Source: Hyparrhenia diplandra (taxonomy: Eukaryota; Streptophyta; Magnoliopsida; Poales; Poaceae). Taken from it: a DNA stretch of 64,000 bases. Location: assembly GCA_015847255.1 (NCBI GenBank), contig JADLZK010009181.1, positions 1,178,001-1,242,000 of the forward strand, given 5' to 3'. Below, piece by piece: positions 9,807-23,519 of this stretch. A model generated the notes under the pieces. That model made no database searches. It was not told where the DNA came from and worked only from the letters and a program-made list of their open reading frames with translations. Numbering within the stretch: position 1 is the stretch's first letter; each line of letters begins with the position of its first letter. Position numbers and translations under genes: made by a program.

Positions 9807-12800
9807 TTACCATGGCAATGCCTTTATACCTTTCCTTTTATGTGAGCAAGCTTTCCACTCAGTATCCTTTCTCGATTCGCACCACTGCTTCAAACCGGGC
9901 AGCCAGAAATGTGTAGCTCGTAAGCCGAGGGAGGTTTTCTATGCTCTCCGGAAAGGACTTGATGCCCTTGCAATGCAAGATATTGAGTTCTTCAGCGCAA
10001 AAAGGCTACCCAACCATTCTATCGGTGACGAAATGCTATCACAATTTTTCATTGTTAGCGACCCGAAGAGAGGTGAGGTGCCGCATGCTAACCCGCAAAT
10101 TATTCAAGATGGCGGTTTGTGATTTCCAAGTGTTCAAGAGAGTTGAGTCCTACCAACCATTACGGTAGTGTTGTCATGCTTCTACAATGCAAAGCTGCGA
10201 GATTGTAGGCAAGTGGGTTTCTTGACCATCTCCACCCTAGGTGCCTCTAGCTCGAGTATCCATCTATTACTAACATACGAAGATTCACGAGCTCACCCAA
10301 CCATTGCGGAAGTTTTTAATTTGGTCATTGTCTCTGCATGGTGGGTCGATGCGTGTGATTGGAGGGTGGAGAGGTCTTTAGAGATTTGTGATGAGCTGCT
10401 CGGATCGGGTGCAATTCTCAATTTTAAATCGGTGATTCCAAGGAGATGGTGAAGCAACCTCCATCGATGCGGAGGCACATCGCAGGATACAACGTGCAAA
10501 TTAGTTCCCGGAGCAAAGAAGGAAGCCCGGTGTGCCCCTCTCACCCCATGATAGTATTACATTATCACTATTCCTTATTAGCCAATTCTTAACTCTTGGG
10601 GATGTGGTTTCAATCTCAACTTGGGGCAATCACTTATTATCAAGTCTTTAAGGTTAGGGAACATGAATTTTTCACTCCATGTACTCCGTGAGGAGTACAT
10701 TGTGTCCCACTCTTCAAGGTTTTCCATACACCTTAGTTGAAATGCCTTCAATCGAGGAAAGGCTCCTGCATTGCCACCGAGAGAAACCTTCATCGATTTT
10801 TGTGACACCATCCATTCCTCTAATAGCTAGCCTTTCCAGATTTTGTAATTGACCAAGTGGTGGCAGGCTATTGCACATAGGTATGTCCTCCATCTCAATT
10901 TTGACAAGATTTGGAAGGTAGTGAGAAATGGTCATCAACCGGGATGGAAAGCGTCTACTATTATAGCCTTGTATTTCAAATTCCTTCGGGGGTGCTTGGT
11001 GGCATTAGCTCTCTCATCACCTGTATGTCCTCCAAAGATCTTTCGAGTCCGTAGTCCAGCCAAGTTTCAATTTTTCGATTCTTTCTTTTTTCATCGATTT
11101 ATACTCCGAGCCTCTTCTCGCAAACTTGACAAGTTCAAGTCTAGTTATCTTCAGCTCGTCAGGATTTGCTCGCCGAAGCGTACAAATGTTCTTCTTTGGA
11201 AGCACCATCTTCTCGTATTGACCACAAAGTGTGGCAAAGATTTAAAACGAGTTCGATCGAAAGATCTTCGGCTCATCGAGTTGATCACATCCCTTCACAT
11301 TAAGGATGAGACCGTCCATACTAGCTATACTTTCGGAATCCTCCTAGATTGTCACAATTTGGAGAGGTCCAGCGTATGCGCCTTCCTCAACTTGGCAATG
11401 CATTCAGGTATACTGGTAATAATACTATTACGAGATAAGTTCAGATGCTCTAGATTTGGAAGGGTATCGATACGGTCAATGAAGTTGTCAATATCATCTA
11501 TCATTCGGACATGACGGATAGAAGCCATACTCCCCGATAGACCCAAATATCGAAGCTCTGTGAGATTGCTGATCACTTCTTGGAATCCTACTAAACTTTT
11601 TACTCTTGAAAATCTTTGAGATAAGTTCAGATATTGCAGTTTAATAAGGCTACCTAAAACTTGCCCTGTACCTTCAGAATAACCGCATCTCGATAAATCC
11701 GGATGCACCAACTCAGTTAGCCGCTCTAATAATTCTGGTATAATTTCAACACCTGGGCACTTTGATAAATCTAGGTGGACCAGCTGTGTTAGCTCAAGCA
11801 AATGAATCGAGAGTTCATTTATATCCGACAAAGACAAGATAAATCAAGATACATCAGGCATTTCAATTCACCAAATGACTCGGGTAGTCTTTGTGATTGA
11901 GGATCCACAAAGGTTTAGATAATTTAATTTTGAGAGCTTGGTGATAGACATGGGAAGCATTTGAGCTTTAACCCTTTGAGCATTGAGATACCTCAATTGT
12001 CTCAGTTCACCAACGAATGGTAACTTCGTATGGAACACGCACTTAAATCCAAGACGCGCATGTATTTGGTCGCTGAAAATGCAACACTTTGAAGTAGGAT
12101 GCTACCACAGCCCTGAAAATGCAGTGCCCGTATCTTACAAGGTGAAACCACATATGAATTTAGTGGCTTGCTACAATCTGTGAGCATAGCATAGCGACAA
12201 TTGCTTCCCCCAATGTTTCCAACTTTGCCGGTGTCCGTAAGTTCATCCGCCATCACCAATCTTGCGAGGTCATGCACCAAATCATGCATGGTGAACAATG
12301 AAACATCTTGAACATGTACGACATTAGTCCGCACAAAAAAATAATAAAAAACACTTTCATTGTGTTAGGTACTCAATCTACAATCATCTTATCCATTAGC
12401 ATATAACACGCTTATTGTCTCGTTTGACCGTAATGAACAACAGTCATTGGGAGAATTTCGCCCCGACAAATTATGCTCTTGCATGTTCCTATTAGTCAAT
12501 ATCATCTCCTTATACTTTCTTCTAGTGCTAAATGTCCAGTCGGCATTGTAGATAATTATTATAGTGCAAACACTCAATATTTTTTAATCAAAATTTATCT
12601 TAACGTAACGTAAGGTTCATTTGGCATTGTACTAAATTATTACCATTTTATTATCCAATAATACCCTCATACTAGCTATTTCAAGAGTAGTATGAGGTGT
12701 GGCTTCAGCCTGTTGTTCTCATTTCATAATGTTTGGTTTGGCCATTGAAACAATAGCGGCTGCGGTGAGTAGAGAAATAAAGACTGGTCGATGTTATTTA

Positions 12801-15226
12801 TGCTGCCACCCTTTGTTAAACTGTAAAAAGAAATTCTAAACTACAACCATTGATTTGCATATTCTAATGGTGGCAATCTATTATTTGCTCTGTTGTGTTA
12901 AAACAAAAGTAGAACTTGTCTAGCACACAGTTTAGTGTTCATATATTCTGTTCTTTGGATTAGCTAGAGGTAGAATTGAATTCAAAACAATCTAAATACG
13001 TGACTCCACCTGTGCTAGTTAGATCCGACAAAGAAACCGACAGCACACCTATTGATGTATAACAAGTAAACTTTTGCCATAAAGGTACATAGATGGTGCA
13101 GCTTGGTGAAGAATAAACTTTTGACAGAGATGCAATTACTACTCACCGAAACCGACTTGACATGTTGAAGGAAGGACAATCCCAAAAAAGTCGCTTAACA
13201 TAACTCTCACAAAGTTGCCTTGTAGAGAATATGCTAGATGGTGCAACGAAATCATGAGCAATCCATTGGTGAATTAGATCATCTTTAACTATCTTGTGCC
13301 CTTTGGGGAAGATTGCACAATATGTGAAGCATAGTTTCAAGTGCGGTGACATACTATTGTAGCTCAATAGCAAGCATGCAAGAACATTGCGATGTGGAGA
13401 ATATTCATCTTCAAAAGTAGGTGCATTCCAGATATCACTATTTCTCACTGACTCCCATTCATCAAAAAGCCAAAGGTTTCAATAAGTAGCCAAGTGCTTG
13501 AGCTGCTAAAGCGACCCCTCCGCACTTCATTGCAATGTCCCTTCCTATTGGCTCCAACGCTCTTTGTCATTTCTAGTTTTGAAATTGCTTTTTTGTTTTA
13601 TTATATCCCAACACATTTCATCGCCAAAGGCGGTAGCTTGTATGGTTGAACAAAGTGCAAAATTTATTGGCAATGGCTTCATCACGCGTGGTTATTATAA
13701 CAACAACCTTGCCGGCCTCTCCAACCGTTAGCATACCCTTCAATTCTTCCAATTTGGATTCATTTTCTTCCCACAAGTCATCTAGAACAATCATAACTTT
13801 CTTTCTGGTTGTGGCAACAGCAAGTAGCTCCGCAAGGTGGGTGCGCATCATTTGCTTTTCAGCTACATGACTCTCCCGTTTTGATAATTGGGATATTATA
13901 GAGTTTCCTATTTTGTTCAAGTTGAATATCCGGGACACATAGATCCATACCGAGAATAATCTCGAATAATGCATCATTGAAAACCAGTTTTGCTAAGGTT
14001 GTCTTGCCAATGCCTCCAATGCCATAGATAGGAAGGATGGTGATGTCTTGTACGGAGCTATCATATAAGGAATCAATTATGCTCGCTCTCTCTTCGGTCC
14101 TCCCTACAATGAGTGTTTGATCATTCAAGTATGAATGTTTCCCGTTCATCGAATCGGCTGAACAATAGAATTGATGTCTGTTGTGAATCTGAACTGCTGG
14201 TGTTGATTTCTGATGTTCTCCAATTCCTCTCTCATTTTCTTCATCTTATTAGCCATGGAAACCCCTGGGACCAATTGTAATAAGGCGGATCATAGCTGCC
14301 AACTGCAAGATATTATTGATTTGTTAGTGCTTTCAAAAACTCGAGATGTTTTGTCTTCCGAAATTCACATATTAATCCGGTCAAAAAAGTAAACTAACCA
14401 GAAAAGGTTTTGAAATTTCTACGAAGTTTCACAATATTTTGGAGAGAAAAATATAAATGTATTCATAAAAAAAAAGATGTTTTTTAGCATTGGAACGCCA
14501 TTTCAGAAAAAATGAAGAGTTTGTAATTGCAAACGACAGATTTAGAACCAAAATTGAAATGGCTGCTTAGCACCTTAAGTTAACAGGTATTTTATTCTCT
14601 TTTATATGATGCCCTAATATGTGCCGTGAAATTTCTGAAGTTGGACAACTGGTATGTTTAGCATTGGTAATCTTTAAGTGCATTTTTTAACCTTCAACTT
14701 GTACAAGAGTTTGATTTTATAACCATAAATTTTGAAACCGGATAGTGGACACCCTCCAACTGTTGAAACCAAATAGCTTTGGTCCTTTAGCTAGTTCCAA
14801 AAGTGGTTGTATATTTTCTAAAATAATAAGAAACTGTTTTGATCTCTAAAAGTACATAACTTATTTATTTTTTAAAAGAAACTATGAAACTAATACCATT
14901 TTTTTTTCCTACAGATCAATTTTGTAGCACGGGGCATACCTTAGATCCAGCCGGCGGTCTGTCGCGGGCCTCGAACTCATCGAGCATGTCGGAGATCCCA
15001 TACATGGCGTCCTTGAGGCGTTTCAGCCACAGTCGCACTTGGGCATCCTGGATTGACCGCCTCTCGGCGTCCTTGAGCACAGCCTCAACAGACTCCAGCG
15101 CCATCTTCATGGTGGGTCCTTGTTGAAGTCCTGTTGCAGCCTGATCTGTCCTGTGATGGTGGCGCCGATCTGCTGGCTCACCACGTTGAGCACGGAGGAT
15201 GCGAGCATGGCTTCGAGCTTCGGCAT
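9807..15226 (-). pseudogene. CC-NBS-LRR (NLR) disease-resistance gene, frame-broken
   Basis: This is an intracellular immune-receptor type gene, traceable end to end on the minus strand. Start: MPKLEAMLASSVLNVVS at 15226 (Rx-type coiled coil), shifted in frame near 15110, continuing LESVEAVLKDAERRS and LWLKRLKDAMYGISDMLDEF. NB-ARC: P-loop GIGGIGKTT (13997-14023), kinase-2 VMIVLDDLW (about 13770-13797), RNBS-B VVVIITTRDEA, a degenerate GLPL box as GGVALA (about 13520), CFTYCAIFPKGHKI, and the MHD motif MHDLVHDLARLV (about 12289). LRRs follow (about 9830-11840), and the C-terminus reads KQWCES...SHKRKGIKALPW with TAA at 9807-9809. Breaks: frameshifts near 15110, 14150 and 13460, and more between LRR blocks. 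The gap 12340-13140 may be an intron or an insertion. It is best called a pseudogene, though some shifts could be base-calling errors. Confidence 0.85.
12340..13140. other. Non-coding insert within the NLR locus
   Basis: About 800 bp of AT-rich non-coding sequence separates the winged-helix region (ends about 13143) from the MHD-containing block (begins 12334). It may be an intron or a decayed insertion. I did not find convincing terminal repeats or a matched donor and acceptor pair. Confidence 0.45.
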
Positions 15227-15654
15227 GGCTGAAGATTCTGCGCTCGTCTGTTGGATTTGGTCAAAAGAGAGAGTAGGACGAGTTTGGCGACGATGATAGC
15301 TATGGATATGGATGCACCAAAGGGAGAGCCTGCAAAGTAAAATGCTTCTCGTAACAGTAGTACTATATAATAGAGTGTACATTGTCCGGGAGACCGGGAC
15401 ACTACACTATATATTAGAGTGTCTATATATATTAGGGTACCTATCTATTACCTACCGTGGCTGTTGTGGCATGCTAATAGACAATAGACATTATTGACAA
15501 TGAATCATTGATGGTTAGAGATGGAGAGTAACGTGCATAGAAGAGACAACCAGAAGAAACTATTGGAGAAAACCTTCTTTTTTACTTGGCATGAGTTGGG
15601 AGTATGTTGGGCAATTGTCAAACCACAGATGGCAAAGTGTTGGAGCTGCTATTA

Positions 15655-15772
15655 GGGTCGGCACATGCCTAGTATCGATGGGGAGACCGTGGCTAACAAC
15701 GAAGCTAGTGTTGTCAAAAAAAAACGAAGCTAGTGTGAGGGTCGGCACGTGCCTAGTATCGATGGGGAGACC
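15655..15772. repeat. Short direct repeat, about 36 bp, two copies
   Basis: The phrase GCCTAGTATCGATGGGGAGA with its flanks (GGGTCGGCAC... and ...CCGTGG) occurs at about 15655-15690 and about 15738-15772. The pair also shares nearby GAAGCTAGTGT words. Confidence 0.7.
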
Positions 15773-15887
15773 GTGGGTGCTGAGCAGGAGGTCGGAGCAT
15801 GCTGAAACCAATAGCGTCGTGCACCAGGAGAAGAGGAATGACAAGCCGAGACAGAGGTGGGCCAGGACTTGGATTTTTTAGTTGTTA

Positions 15888-16022
15888 GAAAATGGCAATT
15901 CGAATCCGCCTTGCATGCAGCAACAACAATTTTTTTCATATACGAGGTCCACTAATTTTAGATTTTTGTTTTAGTTCGTAGAAAATGGCAATTGAATTCG
16001 CCTTGCATGCAGCAACAACAAG
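15888..16022. repeat. Short direct repeat, about 44 bp, two copies
   Basis: GTTAGAAAATGGCAATTCGA through CCTTGCATGCAGCAACAACA appears at about 15888-15931 and, with small changes, at about 15977-16021. Confidence 0.75.
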
Positions 16023-17982
16023 GGTATTTATGAATCGGGAGGAAGGGACAAAAGTTACTAGTTTCCTTCCCTATTTTTTTTACAAACAATTAACATAGTA
16101 ATTTCAAATTAAATACTAATATTATTTTTATATTTTATATTTTTATTTAAATTTAGATTGGTTTGGTTTCGGGATCAGATGGTAAACAGTGTGAGTGCCC
16201 TGTTGTCGTAACAGGCTTATTTGGGGCAGGCACCCCTCTCGCAACGCGAGCTTTTTACCACTCATCATTTCCCTTTAACTGCCTGAAGGATCATGCTTCT
16301 CAACGGTGCGCCCACTCACTCATTTATCGCACTGCCCCGCTAATCCGCTTCCGTTTCTCAGCCGATGTGGGACTAAAATAACCTCCCTCATCATCCTTGG
16401 TTACTGCAGGTGATCAACCGCTGATTGGGCTTCAAAGCCTTAAATTTATTCCGATGTAGCTGGGCCAAGCCCACTAATTCTTTGGCACGACTCGGTTCAC
16501 CTCGCCAAACACCCACAGCTAGGCCCAAATCCACCCCTGCATAGCATTATTTCTCCAAGCATACACCTAATTATATTAATATATTAATAATTTATTAGTT
16601 GTAGTTATTTTTGCATGTTGGTAAAGACCATCGGTGAATTCATGCGCACAAATTTCCCCTTGAGAGCTGATGGACAAAGAAATCATTCCACACTTTAGCA
16701 TGTTATAAAGTCATGGTTGTATCCATTGTGAGCTGATAAAATCACACAAGATAGAGGCTTGTGGTAAAAAAAAAATCATTCCACAAGATAGAGCACTGGA
16801 ATACTAGTATGTTTATATCCTTCCATACTGACAGAATAGAGATTTTGGTAAAAAAAAAAAAAAAAGAACTTACCATCCTCTATTTTGGACTTCTCACTAG
16901 CTAAAATTAAGAGCGGAGTTGGCTTAGAGAACAATATAGAGACTATTAGAGGGTGTGAAGATAGAGAGAACAATTTTATTCAAATGGTTGTCCAAATGAT
17001 GATTTAGACAACAAACTCCCGACCAGGAGCTTGGCCCTTCACGAGGGATTCGTTATGAGGGGCTCCAATGAGAGCTAGGGGAAGCTTCCTTTGCTTCTCA
17101 ATATCTCGATAAAAATACCGGAGTCGCCGACAAGAGTTTGCATCTCTACCATCATTTACCTTCTCGCATTTACATTTTCTATCTCGGTTGTGTGCTTACC
17201 ATTCCTAGCTTAGTGATAGACTAGTTAATAGGATTGGAACCTAGGTTGCGTAACTCTTTTGCGGTAGAGATACCAACACATTAGCAAAACCATAGTTGCA
17301 CATCTAGATAGATTTCTTTCTTGCATAGGTTTTGACTAATAGAGTTTGAGGCCATAGTTAGAAGTAGATTTTTAAGTTGCCTAATTCAAACCCGAAACCC
17401 CCCCCTCTCTTAGGCATCACAATTCCTTTCAGACAACAATTCGAATTCGCCCACGTAGGAACAATGATCTTTGCCATACACGCCCATTACTTCTTTGAAG
17501 ACTAATTCAAGAAAGCTTGTCACGACTAGGGGTAGGGGGGGGCAAAAGCCCCCTTTATGTTTAGGGTACTCTAAAGTAATTTTTCAGTTGGTCAAGGATC
17601 ATGCTAATCTTTTCATATATATAGCAAAATAACTCATCCTATAAATATCGCTCTTGTGACATCATTTTTTGCAGGAGATGCAATAAACGACGTGTTACCG
17701 GTGTCCATCCGAAGGTGGTAGCACTTGGGCCACAATAAGGCGCGTGGCGACAACCTTGGTGGGCGGGAAGGGTGCATATGTTGACACCAACATCCTCCAA
17801 CTCTAGCAAGGAACTTGCCTCACCGGCATGGGGCGGTGGTAGCCGCGAGCATGCCGACACCAACAACGACGCCAGGAAAAAGGAAGAAACATTTTAATGT
17901 TGACACACTAATTAATTTGTTACAAGACACATTCTAATGTTGACACACTAATTAATTGTCGAGCTATGTGGTAACCTATGGG

Positions 17983-18899
17983 CACTAGTACCCAAATGAT
18001 TTTGGCGCGTGACGGGCGAAATTGATTTTGGCGTGATTCGCACCGTAGCCCGTCACTAATGAAAGGTCACGGTTAATCGCGTGTTTTTGCGTGGCGGGCT
18101 ACGTCCCGCCACGGTAACACGAATATCCGTGGCGGGCGCGATTAGGATGCCCGCCATAGTATGGTTCGAAAAAAAATAAAAAAAAAGAAAACAAAAGCGC
18201 CCAGCCCCGGCTGAGCCCATCGCCGAGCCTGTAAGGCCCATCCCGCCGCTGAGCCTGTGTCCGGAGATCTAGGGGTTTCGCCGCCGCCGCTGTCGCCATC
18301 GACGGATCCGCCGCCATGCGCTTCGCCGACGACGGATCCGGCCGCCCCCGAAGCGCCACCACGCCTCGTCCCCCACGCCACCGCCGCCTCCGCATCCGAG
18401 GAGAAGAGATGGTAGAGGGCCGCCGGGAGATGCCCCGCCACACCGCCGCCGGAGTGCCCCGCCATGGGAGGGAGGGGAGGGGATCGAGGTGGCCCCCGGA
18501 GGGGAGTGAGGGCGCCGCCATGGGAGGGGAGGGGATCGATCGAGGTGGATCGAAAGTGAGGAGTACCGTCACGGGAGGGAGAGCGCGGGTGCCGAGGGAG
18601 AGAGATCGAGTGAGGCAAAGACAAGTGAGTCACCAGAAACCCTAATCGTCCGTGATTTATACTTCAAGTGGCTATCGGGTCTTGTTCGGGACCGGTTGGG
18701 CCTCGGCAGGTTATGTGGACGGGCCCTTTAGAATGTCCGCCATGGAAAATTGATTTTCCGTGGCGGGCAATTTTGGCCGCCACGTAAAATAAATAAATGC
18801 CCGCCACGGAAAATCGGGCCATTAACCGTGGCGGGCAAAAAAAACGCCCGCCACGGAAAAAAAAATCCAGTGTCTCGCAAAATCGTTTCGTTAGTAGTG
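17983..18899. mobile_element. Non-autonomous CACTA (En/Spm-like) element, 917 bp
   Basis: It begins CACTAGTACCC at 17983 and ends TAGTAGTG at 18899. The subterminal regions are filled with the motif GTGGCGGGC and its complement GCCCGCCACGG in both orientations, as is usual for CACTA elements. The flanking triplets are GGG and GGA, an imperfect 3-bp target duplication. The GC-rich centre (about 18200-18650) gives overlapping ORFs on both strands but no recognised transposase, so it is non-autonomous. Confidence 0.8.
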
Positions 18900-20066
18900 G
18901 GATTGTCTAAAGGAAGTGCAATGCTCTATACTCCATTTTTCTTACAATATACAGTATTATAGTGTTCAAAGTTTGTCCTCAAAAATAAGACGTTCGTGAG
19001 AACGAAAAACATTTTACATTAAATAATTCTCATTTATCAATCAATCATTATTAATCACGTTGATGATAGCGTTTGATTAATTAGGAAATAAAATGAGGAT
19101 ACATGCATATTTTAGGTAGCGTTTGGTTGAGAGACAAGCTAATGCAGGGTGAGTCCGGCTCTGTTCTGTGTGATGGGCAGACTCCATTTTTTGTTTGATT
19201 GAGAAGGAACGCAACGAACCAATTTTATGTTTAGTTTGGAGACATAAAAAATGAGATGAGTCGCCCTGCATCTCACGGGAATATTCCCAATGAGATTGGG
19301 GATCACATACTTTGGATTCGGTCCTGATACGTATGGCATGGCCAGACAAAACTATTGAAAAGGCGCTAAGCTTTATCAATTGCAAATTGCTTGACTGGCA
19401 CCTTGTTGGCACCATCCAACACTTGGCTTTGCCCTGATCTCGCTTCATGACAACACGTTTGTACTGCCCAAGAGCATCAAAGATTGTTTTTTCATCTTGT
19501 TACAGTCGGCTTTTAGCCATCAGGGAGCAAAGAGACATCCAGCTTCCAACTGGTTCAGCTTCCATCCTGTGTTAACCTTCCAGTTCATTACATTCTCTGT
19601 ATTACCCAATGCAGTCATGCGGATAAGTCTCTGGCTATTTTATTCCTGATGCAGATGCACTTTCTGTGCCATGTGCTCTTGCACACTGATCGAGCGGAAT
19701 TTGTACAAGGAATTTGTCTCTGCCGACAGGAAGTGTCACTTTGCGAGCTAAACGTAGGATTAAGGTGACACTACTGCAGAGAGAGTTGGCCATTTGCCAT
19801 CTAATTGGACTAGTGAAATGCTGTTGAGCTTGGAAGACTAGTCCTTTGACTATTTTGGCTGTCACTTGCACAAATCCCTCTATGTAATGACAATAACCAC
19901 AACACTAAATGTATTATTCCTGCTCTTTATAATTAATAAAGAACTTATTGACCATCCAACACATTACACATCTTTATGAACTAATCTATTGTAGCAAAGC
20001 TGAAAAAAAAAAAAAAATCTAAGCTCCTTTTTTCTTTTCTGTCTCCACCTTCATTTGTAGATACAC
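18900..20066. other. Region downstream of the carboxypeptidase gene
   Basis: This contains the likely 3' UTR of the minus-strand gene (just below 20067) and unassigned sequence. The words GTTTGGTTGAGAGACAAG near 19120 resemble MITE ends, but no matching partner was found. No coding was supported. Confidence 0.45.
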
Positions 20067-23000
20067 TTACTCAATTGGTGGATGGGTTGTGTTTGGTAGC
20101 CTTTGGCCGAGTACAAATGATTCAAATAACCGGAGAGCCCGATCTGGCTGTGCAAATGGCACCATGTGAGACGCACCTCGCACTGTGGCGAAGGTCAGAA
20201 AGTTGCCATACTCCGTCACCCAGCCTCCAACCTAGAATGCAAATGGCCAAAGATATTTGTGTGGTCAGAAGAGTGTTCTGTTTGCATCAGAATCTTGTTT
20301 ATTATACAGTATCAGCAACAAGTTCGTCAAGTTGGACACAAACTGTTGTTATAGAACATGCAAAACTATACCTGGCCTTTGCGGAACCATGTGCTGTAGG
20401 GGACTGTCACATGCAACCCCATGGTGTGAGCTAGCTCGCATAAGGGTTCGGCTGCCCAACAAGGGCACAACAGAGTCTTGATCACCGCTGCAATGTCGTC
20501 GAGTCATTGTGTCACAAGATATTGACATGAAGCAAAACTATTTAATGTATTAAGTAAAGGAGAGTTACATCACCTGAACACCCAAAGTGGTATCTTGTGC
20601 TCGACAATTCTTTGAAGTGTAGGCAAGATGTTGATGTTGCCATCGGTATTGCTGTAGTTCAGGACACTGGCACATGATGCAAATGACCAGTGTGAGTTTG
20701 CATTGAAAAGGTTATCAACCTAATCATTTATATTCAGTTTCAACTAGTATTTTTGGGTATGTATTTTCAGCACTGTTAAAAGAACTCTTTAGAATTATAC
20801 TGGGGGATGAGTAGTTAATAACAAGTTGGGGAAAACTCCTTTCTTGGAAATTTACTATAAGAACGTACTAGTTCTTGCAGGAGCACCTCAATTCTGAAAA
20901 GTGTTAGGACACACACATTTAACTAGTAGCAGGAGCTCTGGCACACTTACTCGCTGCACATGCTCCAGTGATACTTCAAATGCGTCCTATTAGCATGCAG
21001 AGCCTGCTGCACCTCTGGTAGATTGAAATAGAAAAACCTTTCATAGGACATGCAGACATCCACTCCAATACTGATCTTTGTGGCCTGCAATAAAAAAGAG
21101 CCAATCATACGAGGAAACCAATGGTTCTGTACATTACATTTTGTACCATGAGGAGCAAGCATACATATTCTCGCAACCGTAGCTCCTGCATCACAATTGA
21201 TGGGTAGCAGACATCAAGAATAACATCATAGTTGTTGACATAGTCTCCAACTATATTGTTTTGCTTCTGCAATGGCATCGTTGCATGACTTGCTCTCATT
21301 GTGGGGCTCACTGAAGGTGTAATCCCTCAAAATCACAACTGTGGCTGATCGCTAGAAATATTTCATCAGAGATCATGCCATGAGACCAGAAATACTCATA
21401 GGTTGCAGGGACATCCCTATCAAGCTTGAGAAGCGGATTCCCAATCTGTTCAAGGTAATTTTGATTTTAAGCTTAGTAAGAAGAATGAAGTTTAATCTCA
21501 GAGGATATTGACCATCAATTACTTACAGCGACTCCCTTAATATTGAACTTGAAACCCTTTGATTTCTCGTTATGGGTGATAAGTAGATCAGTGAGTTGTG
21601 GTATATAATGCCCTGCATTTTTATTTATCAATACGATTCACCATACAAGACAAACAAATTATATTAAAACATGAGAATTCACACTTGAAATACTTCATTA
21701 CCTGCATAACTCTCTCCAGTAAGAAATAAAGCCCTTGATCTGTACTCAGGAAACTTTGCATACCATCCCAACAAAAATTGGTACATGTCATTAGCTGCAT
21801 AGTTGAATTGACAAACAGTGAGATCCAGGATTCCAGATTAGTTCCATATGATTTATAAACTGTCAGAGCAACTAACCTGTCCGCACATCTCCAGTGTTAT
21901 AGTCTGATGAAGTGTTTGAATAGGACCATCCAACTCCAGCCGGTGATTCCACAAACAGAAGATTGGACGCTACAAAATTGAAGGTAAAACAGCATTGAAA
22001 CAAACTAAACGTTAATACCTGCACTTTAAGAATGGGGACGGAAATATAACAACAGCCAACCTTTGTTCCATGATTTCTTGTTCAATCTGAGGCCTCGACC
22101 ATCTCCTCGTGGATAAAATGGCCCTAGCTCTGTGAAAGCACCGCCTCCAATCGAAGAACAGCCAGGACCTGACAAAATCAAATGGGCTGGACTATAAGCA
22201 GGGAGAATATCTGCAGCAACTTTAAACTAATCATTCATTAAGTTCATAGTCATTGTTGTAACCAGTAACAAATGTACTGTTCCTTGAAAGAAGTTGATCA
22301 TTATTAATTTTCTTTTCATCAAATTATGCCTGAAGCTTTCTACTGGTGTGTCTTTTGCTGCATGGGGATCAAATGATTTGTCACTTCTTTTGACATCCAC
22401 AGGGACCACACCACACAGACAGAGCAAGGGGTCACATGCATGGTGACATCCAAGGACAAAGATACCCTTGTACTAGTAAACAGGGTATCAAGGGAGATGC
22501 AAGTTAACAATGATAATTCCATGCTAGTTTTTCTTGGTAGGTGTGGAGCAGGTAACGAATAGGAGCTAGTCCTTTGTTTCCAGTCCAGGAAACACTACCT
22601 GGCATCATAATCCCCACCCACCTGAACAAGGAAACATATGCTGGCTAGCGAATAAAAATATAGTTTTTTTCCCTTAAAGATGTACTATTTATATACATTT
22701 TAAAAAGTTATATATATTTCAGAAAATTGATGATTAATTCCGATTCTTGGTACTGGCTACAGTACTCTATCTAATCTAATCTAATAATTAACACGCCAAT
22801 AAATTATAAATTTTTAAAAGGAACGTGTTGATGATGTGTCTAATGAAACAGTGCAGCTGCCAGATTCCAAAGTGATAAGCATACTGTACATCAGAAATGT
22901 TTTGTTTCTGCTAAAAATACCAAACGGAAGTAGAGTACAAGACACATAACAAGACGGCCCCCAGCCAGCCAGAGGCTAGAATGCAGTGGATCTGTTAAAA

Positions 23001-23519
23001 AAAGGGTCTATCAAAATTCAAGGCACCGTGACGACAAAGGGATTGAGATCCCTGCAGCAGCATGGATCGAATCAAGTGGAATTCAACAGCAGTCAAACCA
23101 AGCGAATCAATCATGGACGAAATTCAGATGCAAACGTTCGGGAAAACAAAACAAAAGAAAGAGCAGCATTTTCCGCCGTCAAAATCGTCGCTTCAGTTCA
23201 TCAGGCAGAGTAAAAACAAATAATTTTACTTTGATAAACAGGGAAGGCGAGCGGTAGAACCTCCGTTGAGCCAGAGCGTGAGCGGCTTGGCGGCGGCGTC
23301 CTGCTGCGCCTCGGCGAAGTAGTAGAAGAGGCTCCTGCCGGCCTTGACATCGACGTCGACATACCCGGCGAACTGCCTGAACGTGACCGGCGGCTGGCCC
23401 GGCAGCCGCGTGACCAAATCCTCGGCCGGGAACGCCCACGCCCCGCCACCACCACCACCAAGAAGCCAGCCCAACGCGGCCACCGCCAGCGCCACGGCCC
23501 TCCAAGAAGCCGCCGCCAT
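20067..23519 (-). CDS. Serine carboxypeptidase-like protein (peptidase S10)
   Basis: A secreted or vacuolar S10 serine carboxypeptidase-like enzyme of about 475 aa, typical for the family, resembling the SCPL42/45 type from memory. Ten exons were placed with GT/AG borders: 23261-23519, 22061-22168, 21877-21969, 21702-21794, 21527-21612, 21165-21445, 20951-21084, 20574-20666, 20372-20487, 20067-20231. The start is the ATG at 23519 (MAAASWRAV), followed by a hydrophobic signal peptide, then DLVTRLPGQPPVTFRQFAGY. The oxyanion loop is WLNGGPGCSSIGGGAF. Catalytic Ser is in GESYAG (exon 4/5), Asp in SGDQDS (exon 9), His in GASHMVPF (exon 10). It ends PPIE* at 20067. Exon 6 has two one-base insertions (a G-run at GAGGGATTAC, an A-run at GCAAAACAAT) and exon 9 lacks two bases near CGAGCTAGC. 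All other phases fit, so the gene is either newly broken or misread. Confidence 0.88.

Larger units (their letters stand above)
15226..17982. other. Intergenic region upstream of the NLR relic
   Basis: No gene was supported. It contains TA-rich sequence at 15405-15440 that could include the NLR promoter, short direct repeats at 15655-15772 and 15888-16022, and unassigned AT-rich DNA with an A-run at about 16850. Confidence 0.5.
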
